From contig NC_047062.1 of NCBI RefSeq assembly GCF_902459465.1, positions 15,569,994 through 15,633,993 on the forward strand: a DNA stretch of 64,000 bases. Direction: 5' to 3'. Origin of the DNA: Asterias rubens (lineage: Eukaryota; Echinodermata; Asteroidea; Forcipulatida; Asteriidae). Positions 24,201 to 36,200 of the stretch are shown here, one piece after another; the stretch's first letter is position 1; each line of letters starts with the position of its first letter. A program made the translations under genes and the position numbers. The notes under the pieces are model-generated. The model ran no database searches and was not told the origin of the DNA. It saw only the letters and a program-made list of their open reading frames with translations.

Positions 24201-27200
24201 AATATTTACTTTCTTATATATCAATATAAACCACAATGGAAACTGACTGGGTAAATTTTGAAATGATTTTTGGGGTTGAACAAAGAATTGACTAGAGTGG
24301 GATTTGAACCAACTTGTTTGTATGAATACTAGAGCTTTAGAATAAAGGCCTCTCTTTCAGAATTTTCAGCTGTTGTTTTCCTTGAATAATTTGTAGATGA
24401 TGTTGGACAAGGAATCTCCAGCTATTCAGAGGTTTTTGGGTGACCGTGTGACTTGGTATCGTCCAGTCACGCTTCAGCAGTTACTGGAACTCAAAGGGAG
24501 CCACCCAGAGGCAAACATGGTTGTCGGAAACACAGAAGTCGGTGGGTTTTTCTTCAATTTTGGAATTTAACAGAATTTATTTTAATATTCACTAAATTGA
24601 CCTTTCCCATGAAATATGTGTTTTTTTTTTTATTATTCTCTTGCAACTTTGATGACCAATGGAGTAAAAAAAAAAATCACAGATTTTTAATTTTTGATGC
24701 ATAGGTTGGGATACCTCAAGTGAGTATACTAATCTTTGACAATTACCAAAGATGTCTTTGACAATTATCAAAGGTGTCGAGTGCCTTTAAGGAATATAGA
24801 TATTGAAAGTTAGTCAGTTATTGTTTTATTTTATTTGATCATGTTGTCTTTTTGACTATTTATACAGGTGTTGAGATGAAGTTTAAGAGTCAAGTTTACC
24901 CAGTCCTTATTGACTTGAACTTTATCCCTGAGTTGACGACAATCGAGACTTCTCCCACTGGGATAAAAGTGGGTGCTTCAGTGCCTCTTACGACCCTCGA
25001 TGAATACCTCAAGAAATTGATTCAAAGTGAACCAGGTGAGTTAATGATTGGGTGCATTCGATTAGCTTCCCTGGGTTGACCCCGGTCTGTCCCCGGTATG
25101 CTCGAATAACTTTGGCGTCATTCCAGGGGCTCACCCAAGTCAGCCCCAAGTGCCCTGCTTGTGGAGTGGGTCACTTGGGGCTGGCCCCAGGTGCATGACG
25201 TCACCACGAGAGGGTGAGTGATCGTTCGATTAGCTCTTGTCAGAGGCTCACCCGAGTGAGCACCGCGGGGTCGACCCAGGGAAGCTAATCAAATGCACCC
25301 ATTATTATAATAATCATTGTATATATTGAACCCTTCACGCTGATCCAACCCAAGGTTTTTTGACATCATTAAACCCATAGCTTCCGCAACCGCTTGTACC
25401 AAAAGGCCCATAGCGGCCACAAAACGGCTGTAAGATTTAACCTACTTGAGCAGAGTGTTGAAGAAAAGGTATCGACCGAACTGACATTTTCCAATTTTCC
25501 CACGTTAACATACTTGTAGAATCTAAAGCAAAGGCCTACATGTATTATTTTTTTTAATATTATTATTATTATTGTTATTATAATAGATGTTAATGGTTTA
25601 TTAAAATTTCAAACATCGCAGCCCGAGAGCTGAATTGAGTTTAAAAGATACACAACAAGAATATATTTTATAAAAACATTTAAAAGGGAAGTGTTTACAG
25701 AAAAAGATTGTTTAAAAGATTATGAAAATTTGTCTGATAAGGAACAAGATTATGAACAAATTTCTGTTGCATAATAGTTTTCCTGACATTTCCTGAGTAT
25801 AACAGCCCCAAATAGCAATGTATGGGCGGATGGTGATGGTTTATACAGAAACAAGACTCTCTAAAGGGTCTACAGCTCTTTAAGAATTGAAAGAGACTTA
25901 ACTTAAAAAGACTAGCGTAGCATAGAAAACACTAAGATGTAAAGGAGGGCACCATTTTCTTAGTGTTAGCCAGTGAAATACTCTAATGCTTTAAGCGCCA
26001 GTGGACACTTTCGGTAAACAGTATTGTCCAAGGCCCACGCTTCGTGTATCACAACTTATATATAAAATAACCTGTGAAAATTTAAGCTCAATCAGTCATC
26101 GGAGTCGAGAGAAAATAACGGGAAAACCCACTCTTGTTTCCGCACGTTTCGTCGTGTCATGGCATGTGTTTACTATAAATCCGTAATTCTCGCTAACGAG
26201 AATTGATAATTGTTTTAATGTTTTCTCAAAAAGTCAAGCATTTCATGGAATAATATTTCAAGAGAAGTCTAGTACCATTACCTTCTGTAAACCCTGTAAG
26301 TTAGTTGTAAATCTGTGAACTTTTATTGTTTTTTCTGTTCCGAAAGTGTATAATGGCCTTTAGCAAATTTTTCTGCTATAGTTAGCACGAAAATTTGCTT
26401 ACTGTTAAGCAGTGTTATGAAAGTGACCCCTGTTTATATCCCTTGTGGGAGTTTGCCGAGTTTCCTTGGAGGAAAGTTCATTCAGACAAACAAACAATCA
26501 GCTGCTGCATAGGTTTGCTCCTTCGAATGTTCAGTGCAATGTCTTTTTTTACAAATTCTCTATTATGCCTTTTAGTATGTCATAAGCACAAATTGCAAAT
26601 TCTTTGTTTTCTTCTGAGCAGAGTATAAGACGCGTATCTTTGCCGCCATTGTTGAGATGTTGCGCTGGTTTGCAGGTCATCAAATTAGAAACACTGCGGT
26701 AAGTATTGGTGTCATTCACAAGTCTTTGTGAATTCACTCAGTCCCAGCTCGCTGGGACGATCGTGGAGGGCTTAATTTAGAAGAGCTGTAGTTTGAATGA
26801 TTTTACAATTTTATTTCTGCGTTTAAAGGGATAATAAAGGATTGGTAATAAGGACATAAGGATAGAAAAAAAATTGTAAAATTTTCGTCTGAAACCTTAC
26901 TGATTGTTAAGTTCAGATGAGGATAACTTCTCTCTGTGAACTATTTACCTCTGAAATGAAAAAAAAAAACTCTGTCTGAAAACAAAAACCAAAATGCAAC
27001 AGTTGCTTTCATTTGTTTCATTTGTGTTAGACATGCTGAAAATTGTGAATGGGGTTTCTGTATTTTCTCTTAAAGGAACTCGTTGCCTTGGATCGGTCGA
27101 GTTGGTCTTTGAAAAGCGTTCGTTACCGTTTTTTTTTTATAAAATGCATATGGGTAGAAAGATGTTGTAAAAGTAGAATACAATGATCCACACAAACATG

Positions 27201-30200
27201 CCTCGAAATTGCACAGTTTTCCTTTTACCTCGTCGACTAACTCGGTCGGCCATTTATGGGAGTCAAGTTTATGGGAGTCAAGTTTTTGACTCCCATAAAT
27301 GGCCGACCGTGTTAGTTCGCACAGTAAAAGGAAAACCACGCAATTTCGAGGCAAACTTGTGCGGATCATTGTTTTCTACTTTTAAAACAGCTTTCCAACC
27401 ATAATTATGCATTTAATAAAAAATGGTTACAAACGCTTTTTATAGACCAACTCGTCCGATCCAAGGCAATGTGTTCCTTTAAGTCACAAAACTGATAAAG
27501 CCAAAATTGTTTACAGGTTTGTTGTTTTATGATGGTTGATCGCACAAAACATGAAGACTTTTTGCAGCTATTTTGTCAGCTCTACAAATTCTGTATAATA
27601 TTTTTTACATAACATTGTTGTATATATTTTGTTTGGATTGGATATTACAGAGTTTGGGAGGTGCCATAGCAACAGGATCACCTATATCAGATCTGAACCC
27701 TCTTCTCATGGCTGCGGTTTGCAAATTGGAGGTCGTGTCAAAACGAGGTAAGTAAAAGAAGTCCAAGTTCGTCTTTTAACTACTTCTCTCTGGTCTTCAT
27801 TCAATAAACAGCCCTGAAGTGTATGCAGCAAAAACATGCTCAGAAACACTCCAGCGGTGGTTGAGTTTACAAATTAACTGTATTCAATCCTGGATGTATC
27901 TAGGAGATGGGGCATGTATTGATAGATGAGGAGTAGTACCTTGAAAGGGATTGCGTTCAAAACACCAGGAGCAAATACTTTCAAATAGTTTAAAGGTGGA
28001 GTGTATACTATTCATCAAGTCGAGCGCCATGTAGAAGCTCGAGCCTGCTCAGTGATTTATGTCCAGATGTAGCGATCCGGCATGCAGGAGCGTAGTTCTT
28101 CAGCGCTGGCCAAGCAAGTGTCTCGTTTCAGGGTGTCTGTGAAGGAGAGACAAAGACATCTTCTCCAACGAGAAGCCTTGCCTTGTCTGGGCTCCCAGAG
28201 GATGGGTGGGCAAGCGACCATGGAACAATCCATGTTTCATCTCATAAAAATATTCTCTCCATTGCAACCATAAACATGAGTTAATTTGCATACTTTCTTT
28301 CTACTTTCAGGAACTCGCATGGTTACCATGGATGGCAATTTCTTCACTGGTTATCGGAAGAATGTTATTGCCAAGGACGAGGTTATAAAAGTCATCAACA
28401 TACCATACACACTGGAGGTAATTTTTGTTACACTGGACACTTTTAGTATTTAATCAAAATAATTGTCAGATTAAAAACTTACTTGGTAACAAGCAATGTA
28501 GAGTTGTTGATAGTATAAAACAATGTGAGAAAACGGCTCCCTCTGAAGTAACGTAGTTTTTGAGAAAAAGGTAATTTGTCATTCAAATAATAAAAGACTT
28601 AGGCTGAAGCCTTTTTATTATGCATCTGAAAGAACACAAATTTGTGCAACAAGGGTTTTTTCTTGCACTATTCTCTTGCATCTTCAATGACCAATTGAGT
28701 ACAAATTTCACAGATTTGTTATTTTATGCATATGTTGAGATACACCAAGTGAGAAGACTGGGCTTTGACAATTACCAGAGGTGCCCAGTGCCTTTACAGC
28801 TGGGCCTATGACATTTGGTATGATCCTCACCTATACATTTTTTTTAACAAATGGGTTTCTCGTAACAAATCTGAAATGTTGTTTCTCTCCAGAATGAATA
28901 CTTTCAAGGATACAAACAGTCTCCACGTCGTGAGGATGATATTGCTATAGTCAATGCCGGCATGAGGGTAGTCTTCAAACCAGGCACTAATACAGTGCAG
29001 GATTGTACTCTAGCATTTGGAGGTATGGCTGCTACGTCAGTGCTGGCAGTGAAGACTATGGCAAGCTTGAATGGAAGGTAAATGGTGAACACTGTTTTAT
29101 GACCATTACATGTACTGTGTTTTACCCTGCACCTATACATTTTAAAGGCACTGGACACTATTGGTTATTACTCAAAATAATCGTTAACAAAGAAACATAC
29201 TTGGTCACTAGCAATGGAGAGCTGTTGATCTAAATGGTATAAAACATTGTGAGAAACGACTCCCTCTGATAGTAACGTAGTTTTTTGAGAAAGAGATCAT
29301 TTCTCTTCAAATGTTAAAAGACTTCAGGCCTAGAACCTTATATTATGCATGTGATAGTACACAAAGATGTGCAACAAGGGTGGGGTTTTTTTTCTTTCAT
29401 TATTTTCTTGCATCTTCAATGAACCATTGAGTCAAAATTTCCACAGATTTGCTATTTAATGCATATGTTGGGATACACTACAGGGCCTGGTTTCATGGCT
29501 CTGCTTACCGTTCGCACAGAATCGCACTTATGGAAGCAGGAAATTCTGTGCTTACGGCAAGCGTATTTCACAGGTTAGCGGCGAATTTTGGCTTCTGCGC
29601 GTGCGTACTCCACGTTACTAGGCATTCTACGCTTACAAGGCTAGTGCAGAAATTTGGCGCTTGCACGTAAGCGGGGAATCGTGATCGTAAGCGCAGAATT
29701 CGGCGGTAAGCAGAGCCATGAAATTAGTGATAAGTACCTTTGAAGTGCTGCCACTACCTTCCTTGTGTTAGCCTTTACCTTCCTTTATGTTGCCTCCATC
29801 TTCACTTTCTTGACTTGTTGTTATGTATAGAGCCTGGAGTGATGGTTTAGTGGAAGCCATGTGCCCGTTACTGGCCCAGGATCTACCCCTTTCTCCTGGT
29901 GCCCCTGGTGGGATGGAGCCGTTTCGTCAATCTCTGACTCTCAGCTTCTTCTTCAAGTTCTACCTCTTTGTCTTGGAGCAAGTCAGTATGAAGCTGGTAA
30001 GAAATAATAATAATAGTACACATAATAACTTCACAATAAAGTCTCAATGCGTTTTACATTAGTGAAAAATGGCTGTGTCCTTGTTGTTCTGGTGGACGAG
30101 GTCTGAATAGATTGATCTAAAAAGCTCATATTTCTGTCTTTCTCTTATAAAAGAATATTTTCTTAAAGAATTGTTTTTGTTTCCATCGCTCAAGTTTCAC

Positions 30201-33200
30201 TCATTCATTTCATTCATTCTGATATTTTTCACTTTACAGCCTGGCCTTAGTGGGGTATCAATTCCAGCATCCTACAAAACAGCCAATCAGAGCTATCAAA
30301 AGAGCCCTGTGAAGGGTGTGCAGATGTTTCAGGTAATATGATTGGATGATAGGATTTTCAGGGAAAGAATATTCATGAGATTGTCCTCACCATTAATTTC
30401 TTGCTATGGTGTTTCTCCTTGGTCTTACAATGTATATGCAGATTGTTTGAAAATTTAGTCCGTACCCGAATTGGCGCCTACAGCTACGGCTACGGCTGTT
30501 GCTAAGTGTGTTGCTAAGGATGTCCTACACCTCAATGCATGATGACGCGGAAATGTAGCCTTAGCCGTAGCTGTAGCTGCCATTTCGGACACGGCCATAA
30601 CTACCAAAGTCCCCACTGGAAATAATTCCTGTTTCAACAACCACGCCAGCATTTCAAACTATATGACAAAGCATTTCAAACTATATGAAATTATAAATTT
30701 TTCTACGCATTCAAAGTGGAGATCCACACAAACGTTTCGGGCAACGTTTCTAGAGATATCTTTATGTCAAATGTGCCACCAGTGTGTCTGACCGGGTTCC
30801 CCTATTAGAATGTTTGAGCGTGAAACCAGACTTTCTGCTTCTTATACACACTTGATTTGCTGAGGTGTAGAACAAATTTAGAGCCATTCCAACAGCTTTA
30901 TTCCTTGACTGCAACTCCTTGCCTGGTGCATGTTTCCCTCTATCCTACAATTTAGGCTGTTTTACTTCCCTTCAACTCCCCTGTGTTATTTTCACATTTA
31001 ATAATGTTTCTTCTTGTAATCCCTTGCCAAGCTTGTCTTTTAGCCTAACAAAAAGTTGGGGCGAACTTGCATCACAAAATAATTAAAAACGCGTTACATC
31101 CACTTTTCTTTTGCATTTGCATTTGGTAAAAACCAGCTTTAACCGGTGCTTCAATATTTTTCATGTTTCTTTGAAACACAGGAGGTTCCATCGGGTCAGC
31201 CTGACTCAGATGCTGTGGGACGACCTTTGACCCATCTGTCCGCTATCAAGCAGGTCACGGGTGAAGCTATTTATGTAGATGACCTCCCCCAGGTCAAAGG
31301 TGATTACAGGAATATTATTTTGTTCATGTAGACTGTCATTTGATTTGTACCCTGACACCATACACTGTATATTCGGTGCTTTCCCTGGTGACAGTTGATT
31401 TGGGTTGATAGCCCAAACAAGTGAAGTGTAGCCCTCACTTTTTCGTTACTGTCCAGCATTGTTATGTTAGGCGATATCTCAATAAAAGAAAAATGGTTTA
31501 AAGGCAGTGGACACTATTGGTAATTACTCAAAATAATTATCAGCATAAAAAACCTCACTTGGTAACGAGTAATGGGGAGAGGCTGATGGTATAAAACATT
31601 GTGAGAAACAGCTCCCTCTGAAGTGCCATAGTTTTCGAGAAAGAAGTAATTTTCCACAAATTTGATTTCGAGACCTCAGATTTAGAACTTGAGGTCTCGA
31701 AATCAACCATCTTAACGCACACAACTTCCTGTGACAAGGGTGTTTTTTTCTTTCATTATTATCTCGCAACTTTGATGACCGATTGAGCTCAAATTTTCAC
31801 AGGTTAGTTATTTTATGCATATATTGAGATACACCAACTGTGAAGGCTAGTCTTTGACAATTACCAATAGTGTCCACTGCCTTTAAAAGAAAAATGGTTT
31901 AACAATGTGAATGTTTTGTACATGTGTGTAGTACTCCATCATTGCTTTCGTGAACGCCAAGTGCACTTACACCTGTCTAAACTCGTCTACCATTTTGGGA
32001 GTCAAAGTGTAGCGAAAGTAATTGACTCCCAAAATGGTGGAAATGGTGGACTAGCATTGTGTAGTGGTGTGTTCCGTTTCTGGGTCAATAAGCAAATGTC
32101 AAATATGCCTCAATCTTTCAAAATCCTTCAAATTCATACACTTAAGATAATGGACCCTTCCCATGAAATATGCCTATTACATTCTTGCACACGTACTGAC
32201 CCTATTGGTTGGCAAACGCCATAGAGTTGTGCACTAAGCAGACTCGCAATCGAATCTGCGACACGCAGCCATTAGTCGTGTACAAAACAGCGCGATGTTC
32301 CCTCATTTTGCTATGTGCAGCTAACATATTTCATGGGAAGGGTCTAAATCAGTTTCTCATTTACTTTCTCTCAACAGGTGAACTGTACATAGCCTTAGTG
32401 TTGAGCAAGAAGGCCCACGCTAAGATCCTGTAAGTTTCAATCAAACTCATTGAGCATGATATCCATTTGTTTGTCATGCGTTGTGCGTAATGCGTAGTAG
32501 GCAATGCGTAAAAATGAAAATACATGCCAAGCAATGCATCTAACTCCATGTATACGTTTGGCCTTCTGTCTTCTGAGTTATCAGTTAAGATCATGTGCAT
32601 TGCCTGGTGGTGAATTTGTTGTAGATGCTAAAATAATTTTCGTCTCACTGAGGCAATTTTTTGTGTGTGAAATTGCTTCGCTCATTTCTTGAAATGTCCA
32701 TTTCCTTGTCAAGTAATGTTTTAAAAGGAAGCTTTCTACTATCATTATCTATTTTTTTTTCTTTCTTTTTTTTTTTTCTTTTTTTTTACCCATATACCGA
32801 TGTGTGTTAGCACTGTATACTCAGTACTTTCCCGAGTCCTGTGAAAAAATATCACAGGCATGTTACTCGGGTGGGATTTCGAACCCACGACCCTTGCTAA
32901 CACACATCGGTGTATGGGTAAAAAAAAAACCAAAATTAATATTCTTTATCCCCGATGCAAATTTAACATCTATTATATCAATGCGGTACCCGCTGCCAAA
33001 ACATAGGTTTCGAACTGCCTCTAGCTGCCGGGCAACCTCGGTAGTCTAGTTGGTAAGACATTGCTCTAGAATTGCAAGGGTCGTGGGTTCGAATCCCACC
33101 CGAGTAACATGCCTGTGATATTTTTTCACAGGACTCGGGAAAGTACTGAGTATACAGTGCTAACACACATCGGTGTATGGGTAAAAAAAAAAAAAAAAAA

Positions 33201-36200
33201 ATATAATAATTAATATTCTTTATCCCCGATGCAAATTCAACATCTATTACTATCATTATCATTGGACTGTGTAAGTTTAATGTAAATCTGTGGACGTTTT
33301 GTGTCGTACAAAAAGCACACAAACCCTTTAACTTGACACATACTCTGTATCTATTTCATGGTTAGGGCTGTTGACGCAACTCCTGCTCTTGAAGTCGAGG
33401 GAGTCCACACCTATGTAGACATCAATGATGTACCGGGAACTAATATGGTTGGGTTAGGGCCAACCAGAGATGATCCTCTGTTTGCAGACAAAGAGGTATG
33501 TGTTTGCATTATTTTGCAAGAGAATTTGGACAGTATTGTAGATCTCACAATTCAAACGTAGTCCACAAACCATGCAGGAAAATACTGATAGTTTGCACTT
33601 GAAACAACAGTATTGAGCATCTAATTAATCTTGTGTATTTTTTCTTTATTTTTTTCTCTCATAACTCAGGTGATATTTGTTGGTCAAACGATCGGTTTGA
33701 TTGTGGCTGATGATCAAGCCATCGCTCAGCGCGCTGCTAAACTTGTCAAAGTGGACTATGAAGAACTGCCAGCACTCATCTCCATAGAGGTAAGCCTCAG
33801 ACTCGTGTAGTTTACTCCCTAAACCACAAGGGAAACTGACTGGGTCAATTTGTAAACGATTTTTGGGGTTAAACAAAGAATTGACTGGAGTGGGATTCGA
33901 ACCAACGACCTCCGGATTAACGTGCCGGCGCTCTACCAACTGAGCTATTCAGCCCTATATTGGCGGTGTCCCTATTTTGTCAATATCTTTGTTCGGGGGT
34001 GCCAGTCAAGCCATACAACCGTTAATGCCGTGTAGCCAGGGATCACACCCAAATTACGATACAACCTGGGAAGCGGCAGCTAGGGGATCACCTTAAGGGG
34101 ATGCGACTTTTTGTTTCAGATATCAATATAAAACACAAGGGAAACTGACTGCTTCCCAGGTTGTATCGTAATTTGGGTGTGATCCCTGGCTACACGGCAG
34201 TTAACGGTTGTATGGCTTCTGACTGGCACCCCCGAACAAAGATATTGACAAAATAGGGACACCGCCAATATAGGGCTAGATAGCTCAGCTGGTAGAGCGC
34301 CGGCACGTTAATCTGGAGGTCGTTGGTTCGAATCCCACTCTAGTCAATTCTTTGTTCAACCCCAAAAATAGTTTACTCCCTAATAGATGTAATATTTGAA
34401 TCAGGGATAAAGAATATTAATTTTTTGTTTACCCATACCCACCGATGTGTGTTAGCACTGTATATTCAGTACTTACCCGAGTTGTGTGAAAAATATCACA
34501 GGCATGGTACTCGGGTGGGATTCAAACTCACGGCCTTTGCAATTCTAGAACAGTGTCATACCACCTAGACCGATATTGCCCGGTACCTAGAGGCAGTTTG
34601 AATCATATGTTTTAGCAGCGGGTACTGCAACCGATTAATAGATGTTAAATTTGAATCGGAGATAAAGAATATTAATATTTGGTGTTTACCCATATACACC
34701 GATGTGTGCTAATTTACTCCCAGCATATTCTGGTATAAATGAGCGTGGATGGAAATGTACACAAACTTAAATTTGCATGCTTACTCACCACCCAATATTT
34801 TAGCGGACAGGGAGAGAAGAGTTAGGACTAGTCTTATCTCAAGTTAGGACCAGGTACTCGTCCTAACTTAGGACTAACCATGCAATTTGTATATCTCCTA
34901 GGACTAGTCCTAAGTTAGGACTAGTCCTAACTCTTTGTGAAATCGACCCCTGGGCCCAATTTCATAAATTTGTTCAGCAGAAAATTCTACCACAGCATAA
35001 AATACCTAATAGACCATATCAAATGATGGCGTACCATTCAAATACCTGTCCCATCCTCTGTGAGTGTGTGCGTCTTGCGTGTACGTGCGCCATAGAAATC
35101 ATACCCATAGGTGTAATACCTATGATCAAACCAGGAACGCTGCGTGCTTCATTGATGTTTGTGTTAAGACGCGCATATGGCCTGTCCTACATTTTCGCCC
35201 CTGTCATAGCATCAGAGGTTTTTTTTCCAATACGGTCTATAGTTTTGGTTTGATTTTGTTCTCTTAACAGGACGCCATCGAGCATAGCTCCTTCTTCAAG
35301 CCGCAGAACTCTGTCAAGAGGGGAAACGTCCAGGAAGGTTTTGAGAGTTCTCATCACATCCTTGAAGGAGAGGTCAAAGTAGGGGCTCAGGAACACTTCT
35401 ACCTAGAGACTGTGTCTACGTTGGTTATCCCGGGCGAAGACGGGGAAGTCGAAGTCATTTCATCAACTCAGGCGCTGAAAGCAACCCAGGTGGGCTGGAT
35501 TCAATAAAAACAGTAACAATGCATTTAATTTTTGTTTTACACATATACACGTATATCACTGGTTGTTAGCACTTCATACTCAGAACTTACCCAAGCTCTG
35601 TAAAAAAAAAAAACGTTTTACTTGAGCGGGATTCAAACCCACAACCTTTGCAATTCTAGAGCAGTTTCATACCAACTAGACCAATGAGATTGCCCGGTTG
35701 CTAGAGGCAGTTCGAATCCTATGCTTAAAAAATAAAAACAATAATAATTATTATTATTATTATTTAGATATCTATTTTTGTGAAATGTTTTACAAAAAGC
35801 TTATACAGGCATATTAAAATGCCCTTAGATGATTTGCATCTTTCTCTCTCTCTCTCTCTCTCTCTAAAGTCCGTTGTTGCGACTGCTCTAGGAGTCCGAG
35901 ACAACAAGGTTGTAAGTCGAGTAAAGAGACTTGGAGGAGGCTTTGGTGGCAAGGAAAGCAGGTGCTGTATCAACGCAGCTGTGTGCGCTGTAGCTGCGAG
36001 AAAGTAAGCTATCCTCCAGATTTGTACATTCCTCGCTAAATGAATCAAGTAAAGAACTCAAGTTCAGGGTTCGATCTCACAAAGAGTTAGGACTAGTCCT
36101 AAGTAGTCTTAACTCTTTGTATAACCCACCCCTGGACCCATAAGCACTAAAACTTGCTAAGCACAGAAATATATTGCTTAGCAAAAACAGGTTACCAGCC

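Larger units (their letters stand above)
24397..30332 (+). other. XDH: XDH exons 8-15: FAD domain and linker
   Basis: Exons 24397-24541, 24868-25035, 26622-26698, 27651-27747, 28311-28417, 28893-29077, 29831-29996, 30240-30332 (residues 217-562). Seen: [14 protein letters not shown] near 258-270 (FAD contact), [15 protein letters not shown] at 349-363 (usually GGNI, so Asn is replaced by Ala here), [16 protein letters not shown] at 424-432 (the region next to the nicotinamide site), and LSFFFKFY. Exon 15 encodes the variable linker to the molybdenum domain. Phases are 1,1,0,1,0,2,0,0. Confidence 0.93.

Noticed and set aside
34268-34340. Genuine tRNA gene
   Set aside because: The tRNA-like A and B boxes sit within a multi-copy element with a constant non-tRNA body and target duplication, so this is SINE-A. 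The same holds for the SINE-B head at 33040-33110.
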